Positions 1 to 8,675 of a stretch of DNA of 64,000 nt are shown here, in pieces. Under the pieces are notes generated by a model. It worked only from the letters and a program-made list of their open reading frames with translations, had not been told where the DNA came from and ran no database searches. Source of the DNA: JAJFFW01 sp965263375. Lineage in GTDB: Bacteria; Pseudomonadota; Alphaproteobacteria; Caulobacterales; Parvularculaceae. The stretch spans positions 2,108,001 to 2,172,000 of the forward strand of contig OZ253669.1 in assembly GCA_965263375.1 (NCBI GenBank), in the 5' to 3' direction. Every line of letters begins with the position of its first letter. The stretch's first letter is position 1. The position numbers and the translations under genes are program-made.

Positions 1-535
1 AAAACGCCATCACCTCAACCACATTGCGAATATCAAGATTAGAGAAATAAAACCCTGTCGCAGGTATTAAGAGATCCCGCATAAACCACAAAACCATCGC
101 CGCAGCGAATAATGCGGCTGGCCTAAAAAAAGCGAGCCCGGCCAAAGCGAGCCCCAACCAACGGCCATGCTGTAACATTGCAACAGCCGGATTGTCGGGG
201 CCGAGAGCCGCCGCCGGGGCAAGAAAGGGTTCCGTTGCGAAATAGAATGACAGAAATATCGCCGAAGCCATTGAAAAGCGACGCATAAAAGGCGTCATCA
301 CATCATATCGCACCCACCAAAAGGCAGCGCCCGCAATGCCAGGAACAACGATCAACCACACGAGCGTAAGTTCTTGCGCATGAGCCGTGATATAATCGGT
401 CCCATTGCGCAACAGTAAGAACAGCAGCAAGGACGCTATAAAAAACAGCAATATCTGAGGCGCTGATTGCGCTCTTGGATCATCAAACGCAGATTTTTGC
501 GCATTATCAGGTGAATATGTGGAGATTGTCGTCAA
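1..535 (-). CDS. Uncharacterised multi-pass membrane protein, C-terminus outside the window
   Basis: The minus strand is open from about position 609 to the left edge, giving about 178 codons with no stop in the window. No ATG lies near the start. I chose the TTG at 535 because AGAGG sits six bases upstream; other TTG starts further upstream remain possible. The N-terminus is hydrophilic. It is followed by hydrophobic stretches (QILLFFIASLLLFLLL, LVWLIVVPGIAGAAFWW, WLGLALAGLAFF) typical of an inner-membrane protein. I do not recognise the family. It is transcribed away from the neighbouring GT87-type gene, so the two may share a promoter region. Function unknown. Confidence 0.6.
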   Translation of the reverse strand, partial: MTTISTYSPDNAQKSAFDDPRAQSAPQILLFFIASLLLFLLLRNGTDYITAHAQELTLVWLIVVPGIAGAAFWWVRYDVMTPFMRRFSMASAIFLSFYFATEPFLAPAAALGPDNPAVAMLQHGRWLGLALAGLAFFRPAALFAAAMVLWFMRDLLIPATGFYFSNLDIRNVVEVMAF

Positions 536-708
536 AGGGCGCCTCTTTACACCATACAATGTACTTACTAACCAATCCGCAAAGCTTTTTGCGTGTAAAT
601 CAAACCCTTACGACATGGGCGCGCAAGCGGCAATTGCCACAAAGCCACGCCTGTGAAATGCCTTTACACGAAGCCAAATATTAACAGCAATTGCTTAAGC
701 TGCACATC

Positions 709-1920
709 ATGGCGGCCGTAACTTATCCTCTTCGCGCTATAGGGCGCAGTTTTGCACGCGTGCTGGCGGATCTACGCCGCGAAGCGCCGCATTTTGGCGG
801 AAACGCGGCAGCATTGATGATTTTCATCTTCGCTCTCTTCACCGCGGAGCTCTATCTCGCTACGTCGAATGCGCTGTTTTCCATGCCGAACCACTATTCG
901 ATGGAATCGGCTGGCGACCTGCCAGCCTTCTATCGTGCAGGAGAATTAGCACGCGCCGGCGCAGCGCCAGACGCATATGACCCAACCACTTTCCAAAAAA
1001 CACTGCGGGAAGATAAGGGACTTTTGTGGCTTAACCCGCCACATATGTTGTTATTGGTTGCGCCATTAAGCGCCCTTGCCTATTCGACAGTGAAAATTGG
1101 GCTCATCGTTTTAATGGCGGCAAGCTTATTTGGGATTGGCGCCATCGCATCGCCTCGTCCCGCCGCCCCCATCATTACGCTGCTATCGCCGGGCGCATTT
1201 ATTTCTTTTGTCGCACTTCAAATTGGCGGCTTTATCGCACTTGGTCTGAGTTACGCCCTAAAAAAAGCCGAGCACAGACCAATGACCAGCGGTTTATTGC
1301 TCGCCCTCCTAACGGTAAAGCCGCAGTATGGATTAATGGCGCCTGTCTTCCTGGCGGCGATCGGCGCATGGCGTACGATCATGATAGCCGCAATGGCAAC
1401 AATATTCCTGGCCCTTGCCTCTCTTTTAATCTTTGGCATTGATGTTTGGCTCGCCTTTATTGTCGCCATGACCGAGGTACACGCCGCCCATGCCAGCACT
1501 TTGCACAGGGATATGATCAATCTTCCCCAATCAATAGGAAAGCTTGGCGGCGGCGATACGATACGCTTGCTAGGACAATTAACAGCCATCGGCATCGGCG
1601 GCGGTATTGTCTGGCACGCTGCAAAAAAATGGCGGCGCGAGGCCGCAATTGGCATGACTTTGTTACTATCCGCCTACGTATCGCCTTCGCTTTGGGTTTA
1701 TGACTGGCCGCTTGTATGTGCAGGCCTGTTTTTTTTAATGCGCACGGCCCCAGCTTGGCCGATCCGTCTTCAGATTGCAGCAGGTCTTTTATGGATTGCG
1801 CCGCTGATAACGTTTGCTTTGGGAACAATGCACAGCGGTGTTTACGTAACGGCAATATATTCGATTACGTTGGGGTTATTCTGGCTATTGCTAGAAAAAA
1901 ACCGCATCAATGCTCAGTAA
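709..1920 (+). CDS. GT87 (DUF2029)-type membrane glycosyltransferase
   Basis: Predicted 403-residue integral membrane protein. After a first membrane segment comes an acidic luminal-type loop (SAGDLPAFYRAG, then DAYDP). This is followed by LLWLNPPHMLLLVAPLSAL and by LTVKPQYGL, the pattern of the polyprenol-phosphate-mannose-dependent GT87 family. Members transfer sugars from a lipid-linked donor on the outer face of the membrane. About ten further hydrophobic segments follow. The frame is open from a TTG at 691, but I prefer the ATG at 709; neither has a convincing ribosome binding site. The acceptor cannot be inferred from context. Family call fairly sure, substrate unknown. Confidence 0.72.
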   Translation: MAAVTYPLRAIGRSFARVLADLRREAPHFGGNAAALMIFIFALFTAELYLATSNALFSMPNHYSMESAGDLPAFYRAGELARAGAAPDAYDPTTFQKTLREDKGLLWLNPPHMLLLVAPLSALAYSTVKIGLIVLMAASLFGIGAIASPRPAAPIITLLSPGAFISFVALQIGGFIALGLSYALKKAEHRPMTSGLLLALLTVKPQYGLMAPVFLAAIGAWRTIMIAAMATIFLALASLLIFGIDVWLAFIVAMTEVHAAHASTLHRDMINLPQSIGKLGGGDTIRLLGQLTAIGIGGGIVWHAAKKWRREAAIGMTLLLSAYVSPSLWVYDWPLVCAGLFFLMRTAPAWPIRLQIAAGLLWIAPLITFALGTMHSGVYVTAIYSITLGLFWLLLEKNRINAQ

Positions 1921-1929
1921 TTAAAATAC

Positions 1930-1963
1930 TGAAATCACAGCTGGTAACGGCGTTGTGATTTCA
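1930..1963. repeat. Perfect 10-bp inverted repeat after the GT87 gene
   Basis: TGAAATCACA and TGTGATTTCA are separated by 14 bases and begin ten bases after the stop codon. No T-run follows the stem, so it is not a canonical intrinsic terminator. It could be a weak terminator, an mRNA 3'-end stabiliser or an operator for the oxidoreductase gene downstream. Confidence 0.4.
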
Positions 1964-2073
1964 AATCGTGCCCCCAAACGCTACTTCCACACCTTAAGGT
2001 TACCCCATATAATAAAGCTTTGTAACAGAAGGCATCTGTGATCTTTTCTGTTTGAAGGTTTGGAGAGATATTT

Positions 2074-3195
2074 ATGCAATCGCTAAGTACACAAACACTG
2101 TTTCGTCCTTTTGAATTAAAATCTCTGACGCTTAAAAATCGCATCGTTATGGCGCCAATGACACGGACGTTTTCACCTAATGGCGTCCCTGGAAAGGACG
2201 TCGCCGCCTATTATCGACGCCGCGCTGAAGGCGATGTTGGTCTAATCTTATCAGAAGGCACAGTTGTTGAGCGGCCTGTATCGCGAAATAATCCCCAAAT
2301 CCCCTTCTTTTATGGCGAAGCAGCCCTGAAAGGCTGGAAGAACGTAATATCTGAGGTTCATGCGGCGGGCGGAAAAATGGGCCCGCAAATTTGGCATGTG
2401 GGGCCAGTGCGAGACCCTGGAACGACCTGGAAGGCCGAAGGCCCCGTTGACAGTCCATCGGGCTTAACCTCCCCCGGCAAAAGCTTTACCGAGCCGATGA
2501 GCGAAGAAGCTATCGCCGATACAATTGCCGCTTTTGCAAAAGCGGCAAAAAGCGCGAAAGATCTAGGTTTTGATATTGTGGAAATTCACGGGGCCCACGG
2601 ATATCTAATTGATCTCTTCTTTTGGGAGCAAACAAATCTTCGTACCGATCAGTATGGCGGCGCGACCCTTAAAGAACGCTCAAAACTGGCGTCACAAGTC
2701 ATCGAAGCTGTCCGCGCAGCGGTTGGCCCACAGACGCCTATTTCTCTGCGTGTTAGTCAGTGGAAACAGCAAGACTATGATGCACGCCTTGCGGTTTCTC
2801 CCAATGAAATGGAAGATTGGCTCGCCCCCCTCGTCGATGCAGGCGCGGATATTTTGCATTGTTCCCAACGTCGTTTTTGGGAGCCAGAGTTCCCCGAAAT
2901 TGACGGCGAAGACGGTCTTAACTTTGCTGGATGGGCCAAAAAACTCACCGGCGCCAAAACAATCAGTGTCGGCTCAGTTGGGCTCGATAATGAGTTTTTG
3001 ACCGTATATTCAGGACAATCAAGCGGACCAAGCAACTTTGACAATCTTATTCAGCGCATGGAAAAAGATGAGTTCGATCTTATCGCCGTTGGCCGGGCAA
3101 TATTAAATGACCCGCTCTGGGTGGAAAAAATACGTGATGGGAAAACTGACGAATTGCGTGCTTTTGACCCTGCAACCTTGAAAGAACTCTTTTAA
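2074..3195 (+). CDS. NADH:flavin oxidoreductase, Old Yellow Enzyme family
   Basis: A 373-residue single-domain FMN TIM-barrel protein. Family landmarks are the N-terminal LFRPFELKSLTLKNRIVMAP, IWHVG, the FMN/substrate motif HGAHGYLIDLFFWEQTN, TDQYGG, and the C-terminal phosphate-binding part (ISVGSVG, then AVGRAILNDPLW). Such enzymes reduce activated C=C bonds (enones, maleimides) with NAD(P)H; the physiological substrate is usually unknown. The start is supported by GGAGAG seven bases upstream of the ATG. It appears monocistronic, with a hairpin terminator about 65 bases beyond the stop. Length is normal and no key residue is obviously missing. Confidence 0.9.
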   Translation: MQSLSTQTLFRPFELKSLTLKNRIVMAPMTRTFSPNGVPGKDVAAYYRRRAEGDVGLILSEGTVVERPVSRNNPQIPFFYGEAALKGWKNVISEVHAAGGKMGPQIWHVGPVRDPGTTWKAEGPVDSPSGLTSPGKSFTEPMSEEAIADTIAAFAKAAKSAKDLGFDIVEIHGAHGYLIDLFFWEQTNLRTDQYGGATLKERSKLASQVIEAVRAAVGPQTPISLRVSQWKQQDYDARLAVSPNEMEDWLAPLVDAGADILHCSQRRFWEPEFPEIDGEDGLNFAGWAKKLTGAKTISVGSVGLDNEFLTVYSGQSSGPSNFDNLIQRMEKDEFDLIAVGRAILNDPLWVEKIRDGKTDELRAFDPATLKELF

Positions 3196-3258
3196 AGCTT
3201 TGCGAATAGGTTTGTTCGCTTATCCACGAAAGAAACTTGAAAAACAATACAACCAGAA

Positions 3259-3293
3259 CCGTGTTCCGATTCCGCTGGAACACGGAATTTTTT
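3259..3293 (+). terminator. Intrinsic terminator of the Old Yellow Enzyme gene
   Basis: Perfect 9-bp stem CCGTGTTCC / GGAACACGG with a 9-base loop, followed by AATTTTTTTA on the plus strand. Confidence 0.75.
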
Positions 3294-3360
3294 AGTATCC
3301 TCATTCTCCGAGCATTAGTTTCCCATCCGCGCTAACGCCATAGAGAATCGAGTTGGTCAT

Positions 3361-3387
3361 AAAAAAAGCGCCGCAAGCGGCGCTTTT
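3361..3387 (-). terminator. Intrinsic terminator of the atp operon
   Basis: Perfect stem AAAAGCGCCGC / GCGGCGCTTTT around AA, followed on the minus strand by seven Ts. It lies about 27 bases past the atpC stop. The plus-strand side also ends in TTTT, so it could work in both directions between the convergent genes. Confidence 0.8.
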
Positions 3388-3413
3388 AACAATGAAATAA
3401 GAGGCTAACTGAA

Positions 3414-3821
3414 TTACAGAGCCGCTTGAATTTCCTTTAAATGATCAAGCTCTCGTTGGGCATTGATACGCGTTTGAGGGCTCGTGTCGTCATCAGCAAG
3501 ATCTTCTTCAGCGTTTTTAATGCGCTGGGCTATTTCAGCGGCATTTAATTCTGAAACCGGAATAGCCTCTTCCGCCAAAATCGTAAGACCAGCTGGCGTG
3601 ACTTCAGCAAAACCACCACGAACAAAAATCTGTTCCGTTTTGCCTTCCGCATCGTAGCATACAACCCCTGGCGAGAGCACAGCCATGAAAGGCGCGTGAT
3701 TAGGAAGAACCCCAAAAATCCCGCCGACGCCCGGCGCTTCAACGCGGGCTGTTTGCACCGAAGCGATTTCCCGCTCTGGTGAAACAAGATCGAATTGCAA
3801 CATATCCGCCATGTTTTGCAT
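3414..3821 (-). CDS. atpC: F1 ATP synthase epsilon subunit
   Basis: A 135-residue epsilon subunit of the F1 central stalk, last gene of the operon. The N-terminal beta-sandwich is clear: LQFDLVSPEREI, then GGIFGVLPNHAPFMAVLSPG and VRGGFAEV. It is followed by the two-helix C-terminal domain, which in this family can rise into the catalytic head and limit ATP hydrolysis. A second possible start (MADMLQ) lies three codons in. It follows atpD by 47 bases and is followed by a strong terminator. Length is normal for alphaproteobacteria. Confidence 0.95.
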   Translation of the reverse strand: MQNMADMLQFDLVSPEREIASVQTARVEAPGVGGIFGVLPNHAPFMAVLSPGVVCYDAEGKTEQIFVRGGFAEVTPAGLTILAEEAIPVSELNAAEIAQRIKNAEEDLADDDTSPQTRINAQRELDHLKEIQAAL

Positions 3822-3868
3822 TCCTTATGGCCCAACCTTAATTCAACAAGGTCGGGCGCCATATACGC

Positions 3869-5302
3869 CTAAGCAGCTTCCTGTGCGAGCTTCGCAGCTT
3901 TCTCAATGGCGTCATCCATCGTGCCAACCATATAGAACGCCGCTTCAGGCAGGTGATCGTAATCGCCAGCAACCAACCCTTTAAAGCCTTTAATAGTATC
4001 TTCAAGCGGCACCTGAACACCAGGAGAGCCCGTAAAGACCTCAGCAACGTCAAATGGCTGGGACAAGAAGCGTTCAACCTTCCGCGCCCGCGCAACTACG
4101 AGTTTGTCTTCTTCAGAAAGCTCGTCCATACCGAGGATCGCGATGATATCTTGAAGAGACTTATAACGCTGAAGAATGCTCTGAACGTCACGCGCCACTT
4201 TGTAATGCTCTTCACCGACAATCCGTGGGTCAAGAATTCGCGAAGTTGAATCAAGCGGGTCAACCGCAGGATAAATACCTTTTTCAGAAATCGCACGGTT
4301 CAAAACGGTCGTCGCATCCAAGTGAGAAAACGATGTCGCAGGCGCAGGGTCAGTCAAATCGTCTGCGGGTACGAAGATGGCCTGAACAGATGTAATTGAC
4401 CCTTTAGTCGTCGTCGTGATTCGTTCTTGCAGCGTTCCCATATCCGTCGCCAAAGTCGGCTGATATCCAACCGCTGATGGAATACGGCCAAGAAGCGCAG
4501 ACACCTCAGCGCCAGCTTGGGTAAAGCGGAAAATATTGTCGACGAAGAAAAGAACGTCCTGGCCTTCATCACGGAAATGTTCCGCAACCGCCAAACCAGC
4601 TAGAGCAACACGCGCACGCGCTCCAGGCGGTTCATTCATCTGACCGTAGATCAACGAGCATTTCGAGCCCTCGGCTGACCCATTATTTGATGCTGGATCG
4701 ACGTTCACATTCGATTCGATCATCTCCCAATAAAGGTCGTTGCCTTCTCGGGTGCGTTCACCAACACCAGCAAAAACAGAGTAACCGCCGTGCACTTTCG
4801 CGATGTTGTTGATCAATTCCTGAATAAGAACCGTCTTTCCAACACCCGCACCGCCGAATAGGCCAATCTTACCGCCTTTTGCGTAAGGGCAGAGCAAATC
4901 GACAACTTTAATACCGGTCGCCAAAATCTCAGCCTCTGTTGATTGCTCAACAAAAGGGGGCGCTTCTTGGTGAATTGCCCGTTTTGCATCATGGGGAATT
5001 GGCCCCGCATCATCCACCGGCTCACCGATAACGTTCATGATGCGACCGAGAGTGCCAGCGCCAACAGGAACAGAGATCGCTGAACCTGTATCAGTTACCG
5101 GCTGACCGCGAACCAATCCTTCCGATGAGTCCATCGCAATGGTGCGGACAGTGTTTTGGCCGAGGTGCTGAGCCACCTCTAGAACAAGGCGGTTACCGCC
5201 ATTGTCAGTTTCTAGGGCGCTCAAAATCGCCGGTAGATGGTCATCGAACTCAACATCGACGACCGCGCCGATGACTTGGCTAATGCGACCGGTGGTGTTC
5301 AT
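3869..5302 (-). CDS. atpD: F1 ATP synthase beta (catalytic) subunit
   Basis: A 477-residue beta subunit bearing the catalytic nucleotide sites. Visible landmarks are the N-terminal GRISQVIGAVVDVEF, Walker A GGAGVGKTVL, GERTREGNDLYWEM, Walker B VLFFVDNIFRFTQ, and the DELSEEDKL stretch near the C-terminus (DELSEED loop). The ATG at 5302 is preceded by AGAGG eight bases upstream and gives the normal family start. The same frame is open a further 77 codons upstream (to 5533), but that segment is unlike any beta subunit and is treated as non-coding. An unusual 308-base gap separates it from atpG. Confidence 0.97.
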   Translation of the reverse strand: MNTTGRISQVIGAVVDVEFDDHLPAILSALETDNGGNRLVLEVAQHLGQNTVRTIAMDSSEGLVRGQPVTDTGSAISVPVGAGTLGRIMNVIGEPVDDAGPIPHDAKRAIHQEAPPFVEQSTEAEILATGIKVVDLLCPYAKGGKIGLFGGAGVGKTVLIQELINNIAKVHGGYSVFAGVGERTREGNDLYWEMIESNVNVDPASNNGSAEGSKCSLIYGQMNEPPGARARVALAGLAVAEHFRDEGQDVLFFVDNIFRFTQAGAEVSALLGRIPSAVGYQPTLATDMGTLQERITTTTKGSITSVQAIFVPADDLTDPAPATSFSHLDATTVLNRAISEKGIYPAVDPLDSTSRILDPRIVGEEHYKVARDVQSILQRYKSLQDIIAILGMDELSEEDKLVVARARKVERFLSQPFDVAEVFTGSPGVQVPLEDTIKGFKGLVAGDYDHLPEAAFYMVGTMDDAIEKAAKLAQEAA

Positions 5303-5610
5303 AGCAACATCCTCTATCTGTGGTCTCGTTTCTACAGTGTAGCTCGCCGAAATCGTCTTCCCAGAAAACGAAGGGGTCGCTACAAAATTCTCATTACTTG
5401 ACGACGGACTAGAAAGCGCAAGCCGCTGCTCGCCCCGTCCAAAAAGTCGCCAAAAAAGAAGAAACAACCGCGAAAGTAAAGATGCCTGCCCCATACGCCA
5501 CCAATAACAGAAAATCACTGCACCGCGACGCACAATAGCGCTTTATTCCATGAATTAGCAACCTTACGCGATATATCTCCTCAAATTAACTTCACTCACG
5601 CGCGATTACG
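5303..5610. other. 308-base gap inside the atp operon
   Basis: Other gaps in this operon are 8, 18 and 47 bases, so this one stands out. The minus strand is open in frame with atpD for 77 codons of low-complexity Arg/Leu/Ser-rich sequence with no recognisable domain. No terminator hairpin was seen. It may carry an internal promoter or an mRNA processing site; function unknown. Confidence 0.45.
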
Positions 5611-6531
5611 CTAAACCGCCTCAGCGCCCGCAATAATCTCAACCAATTCTGTCGTAATCTGCGCCTGGCGGGCGCGGTTATATTCAAGACTTAGCTTGTC
5701 AATCATTTCGCCCGCATTACGCGTCGCATTGTCCATAGCGCTCATCTTGGCGCCCATCTCAGAAGCAACATTTTCCAAAAGGGCACGGAATACTTGAACG
5801 GCGACATACCGTGGAAGAAGCGCCGTTAAGATCGCTTCTTCTGCTTCTTTTGGATCATCGCCTTGCTCTTCTGGGTCGTAATCATAGATCGCCCCCATCA
5901 GGTCAGCGGTTGACCCCTGCGTCTCATCAGCACTTGGCGCCTCAGCTGGAACAATCTGTTGAGCCGTCGGCACCTGACTAATCACTGATTCAAACCGGCC
6001 ATAGAACAGCGTTGCTATATCAAACTCTTCACTTTCAAACATCGCCAGAGCACGATCGGAGATATCTTGCGCCTGGGCGAATCCGATTTGTTTGATATCA
6101 AGAAAATCAATCTTGTGAATAATTAGATCGCCATAAAGCCTGTTCAGCTGTTCAAAACCTTTACGGCCGACACAGATGATTTTGACGGTTTTGCCCTCGC
6201 CTTGTAAGCGCACGATAGTCTCGCGCGCCAGGCGTACGATAGACGAGTTAAAGCCGCCGCACAGTCCCTTATCGGCTGTCGCCACGATAAGCAGATGCGT
6301 GTCAGACTTGCCTGTACCAGCAAGAAGACGCGGCGCATTCGGATTATCCTTAGCTGCTTGCGTTAAGTTAGCAAGAACCGCCTCTATTCGCTCCGTATAG
6401 GGACGGGCGGCTTTCGCTGCCTCTTCCGCTTTACGCAACTTCGCAGAAGCCACCATCTGCATCGCTTTGGTGATTTTCTGCGTCGATTTAACGGACGCGA
6501 TCCGATTTTTTAAATCCTTCAACGAGGGCAT
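5611..6531 (-). CDS. atpG: F1 ATP synthase gamma subunit
   Basis: The rotor shaft of F1. The 306 residues begin with the conserved LKDLKNRIASVKSTQKITKAMQMVA helix region. They continue through the central Rossmann-like part (ADKGLCGGFNSSIV) and end with the C-terminal helix (NATRNAGEMIDKLSLEYNRARQAQIT). It is slightly longer than the usual ~290 residues because of an acidic insertion around residues 195-225 (EAPSADETQG, then DYDPEEQGDDPKEAEE). It lies 18 bases after atpA. The start ATG follows an A/G-poor stretch, but the protein start matches the family exactly. Confidence 0.96.
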   Translation of the reverse strand: MPSLKDLKNRIASVKSTQKITKAMQMVASAKLRKAEEAAKAARPYTERIEAVLANLTQAAKDNPNAPRLLAGTGKSDTHLLIVATADKGLCGGFNSSIVRLARETIVRLQGEGKTVKIICVGRKGFEQLNRLYGDLIIHKIDFLDIKQIGFAQAQDISDRALAMFESEEFDIATLFYGRFESVISQVPTAQQIVPAEAPSADETQGSTADLMGAIYDYDPEEQGDDPKEAEEAILTALLPRYVAVQVFRALLENVASEMGAKMSAMDNATRNAGEMIDKLSLEYNRARQAQITTELVEIIAGAEAV

Positions 6532-6549
6532 TGGCGCGCCTTTTAGTTG

Positions 6550-8079
6550 TTAAGCAAAGTTCTTCGTAAACGCATCGAGGATCTCAACCAATTTGGCCTC
6601 AAGATCTTCGCCGAGCTTGGCTGTATCGCGGATACCAGCAAGAAGATCAGCATGGTCCGCATTTAATTTGCGAAGAAGCTCCTCTTCAAAAGCACCAACG
6701 CGAGAAGTCGGGATCTTATCAAGATAACCGCGAACGCCCGCGAAAATAACGCAAACCTGTTCCTCAACAAGAAGCGGCGAATATTGCGGCTGCTTCATTA
6801 GCTCAGTAAGACGGTCACCGCGGTTCAAGATCGACTGAGTCGTTTCATCGAGATCAGAACCAAACTGGGCGAAGGCGGCTAGCTCTCGATACTGAGCAAG
6901 CTCCCCCTTAATTTTGCCCGCGACTTGTTTCATCGCTTTAATTTGAGCGGAAGACCCAACCCGCGAAACAGAAAGACCAACGTTCACAGCCGGACGAACA
7001 CCTTGATAGAACAGATCAGTCTCAAGGAAGATCTGACCATCAGTAATCGAAATCACATTTGTTGGGATATAGGCCGAAACGTCGTTGGCTTGGGTCTCAA
7101 TAATTGGCAACGCCGTCAAAGAACCAAGACCATAATCTTCATTCAACTTAGCCGCACGCTCAAGCAAACGGGAGTGAAGATAGAAAACATCACCCGGATA
7201 AGCCTCACGCCCTGGCGGACGACGAAGAAGCAATGACATCTGACGATAAGAAACAGCCTGCTTAGAAAGATCATCGTAAATGATCAATGAGTGCATGCCA
7301 TTATCGCGGAAAAATTCGCCCATGGCGCAACCAGCGAATGGCGCCAAATACTGAAGCGGCGCAGATTCTGATGCGGTCGCAGCGACAACAATAGAATAGT
7401 CAAGCGCGCCATTGTCCTCCAAAGTTTTAACAATTTGCGCAACAGTTGAACGCTTCTGACCAATGGCGACATAAACGCAATACAGTTTTTTGGATTCGTC
7501 GTCGCCAGCGTTCGCTTCTTTTTGGTTCAAAATTGCGTCGATGCAGATTGCGGTCTTACCTGTTTGGCGATCGCCAATAACAAGCTCACGCTGACCGCGC
7601 CCAACAGGCACCATAGAGTCAATCGCTTTAATACCGGTTTGCACAGGCTCGTGCACAGATTTACGAGGCAGAATGCCAGGCGCTTTAACATCAACAACCC
7701 GGCGCTCATCAGCAACGATTGGCCCCTTGCCGTCAATTGGGTTGCCAAGCGGGTCAACAACACGGCCCAAAAGGCCCTTTCCGACGGGCACGTCCACGAT
7801 TGATTGGGTGCGTTTGACCGTGTCGCCTTCTTTAATATTCCGGTCCTCGCCAAAGATAACGACACCAACATTGTCCGCTTCCAGGTTCAAGGCCATGCCT
7901 TTTACACCATTGGCGAACTCGACCATTTCACCGGCCTTAACATTGTCCAGACCGTAAACGCGGGCGATGCCATCACCGACGCTTAAGACTTGACCGATTT
8001 CAGAAACTTCAGCCTCTTGGCCGAAATCTTTGATTTGTTGCTTTAAAATCGAGGAAATTTCAGATGCCTGGAGTTCCAT
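6550..8079 (-). CDS. atpA: F1 ATP synthase alpha subunit
   Basis: A 509-residue non-catalytic nucleotide-binding subunit of the F1 hexamer. Landmarks are N-terminal ASEISSILKQQI, GDGIARVYGL, Walker A GDRQTGKTAI (around residue 170), PPGREAYPGDVFYLHSRLLERAAKL, and the alpha-specific SISDGQIFLE-like part (ITDGQIFLETDLFYQG). Length is normal. It starts eight bases after atpH, which suggests translational coupling. No F0 genes are in the window, as expected where F1 and F0 operons are separate. Confidence 0.97.
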   Translation of the reverse strand: MELQASEISSILKQQIKDFGQEAEVSEIGQVLSVGDGIARVYGLDNVKAGEMVEFANGVKGMALNLEADNVGVVIFGEDRNIKEGDTVKRTQSIVDVPVGKGLLGRVVDPLGNPIDGKGPIVADERRVVDVKAPGILPRKSVHEPVQTGIKAIDSMVPVGRGQRELVIGDRQTGKTAICIDAILNQKEANAGDDESKKLYCVYVAIGQKRSTVAQIVKTLEDNGALDYSIVVAATASESAPLQYLAPFAGCAMGEFFRDNGMHSLIIYDDLSKQAVSYRQMSLLLRRPPGREAYPGDVFYLHSRLLERAAKLNEDYGLGSLTALPIIETQANDVSAYIPTNVISITDGQIFLETDLFYQGVRPAVNVGLSVSRVGSSAQIKAMKQVAGKIKGELAQYRELAAFAQFGSDLDETTQSILNRGDRLTELMKQPQYSPLLVEEQVCVIFAGVRGYLDKIPTSRVGAFEEELLRKLNADHADLLAGIRDTAKLGEDLEAKLVEILDAFTKNFA

Positions 8080-8087
8080 CTCGGTTC

Positions 8088-8675
8088 TTAAGCCTCCTTC
8101 ATGGCGGATTTAAGCTTGTTAAGTTTAGTACGTAGGCTTGAGTCGATCATGGTGGAACCCACCTTTACGACCAGACCAGCAAGCAAGTTAGGGTCAACCT
8201 TTGCAGCCAAATTGACTGCCTTGCCAACTAATCCTTCAATTTCCCCACGCAGGCGTTTTTGCTGTTCATCGCTTAACGGTGAAGCGGATACAACCTCCGC
8301 CTTCACCTCACCGCGATGGTAAGCTGCTAATTCGCGATAGGCGTCAATAATCGCCGCCAAATCGAATAAGCGTCCGTTACGGCCAAGCAGGCCTAAAAAG
8401 TTTTTCGTCAAAGGAATAAAGTTCATGCGATCGGCTACCGCACCGATCGCCGCCGCTTTATCACTGCGCCCATATACAGGGCTCAATAAAGCTTCTTTAA
8501 ATTCCGAAGATGCCTGTATTGCAGCGGCCAAATCATTCAAATTCGACTCTACTACATCGACAGATGCAGCTTCTTTCGCCAAATCAAACAAGGCTTCAGC
8601 ATAACGCCCTGCGGCACCGGTAAGGATCGGCGCTTGATTGCTAGCGGCGATCGAGGATTGCGCTCCAGAAGTCAT
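8088..8675 (-). CDS. atpH: F1 ATP synthase delta subunit
   Basis: First gene of the F1 operon. The 195-residue delta (OSCP-like) subunit links the F1 head to the peripheral stalk. The N-terminal six-helix domain starts with GRYAEALFDLA, and the C-terminal part contains AKVDPNLLAGLVVKVGSTMIDSSLRTKL, the conserved delta signature. A 15-20 residue Ala/Ser-rich lead precedes the domain. The start ATG has GAGGAG about 15 bases upstream, further than ideal, but no other start is available in frame. The operon promoter must lie in the 500-base region upstream. Confidence 0.94.
   Translation of the reverse strand: MTSGAQSSIAASNQAPILTGAAGRYAEALFDLAKEAASVDVVESNLNDLAAAIQASSEFKEALLSPVYGRSDKAAAIGAVADRMNFIPLTKNFLGLLGRNGRLFDLAAIIDAYRELAAYHRGEVKAEVVSASPLSDEQQKRLRGEIEGLVGKAVNLAAKVDPNLLAGLVVKVGSTMIDSSLRTKLNKLKSAMKEA

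Noticed and set aside
475..684. Plus-strand open frame of 69 codons
   Set aside because: It overlaps the start of the minus-strand membrane protein, has no ribosome binding site and its composition is unlike a protein.
3225..3233. DnaA box (TTATCCACG)
   Set aside because: A single near-match without a cluster or AT-rich region; not an origin.
5303..5533. 77-codon N-terminal extension of the ATP synthase beta subunit
   Set aside because: The ATG at 5302 has a good ribosome binding site and matches the family start; the extension is low-complexity and unlike any beta subunit.
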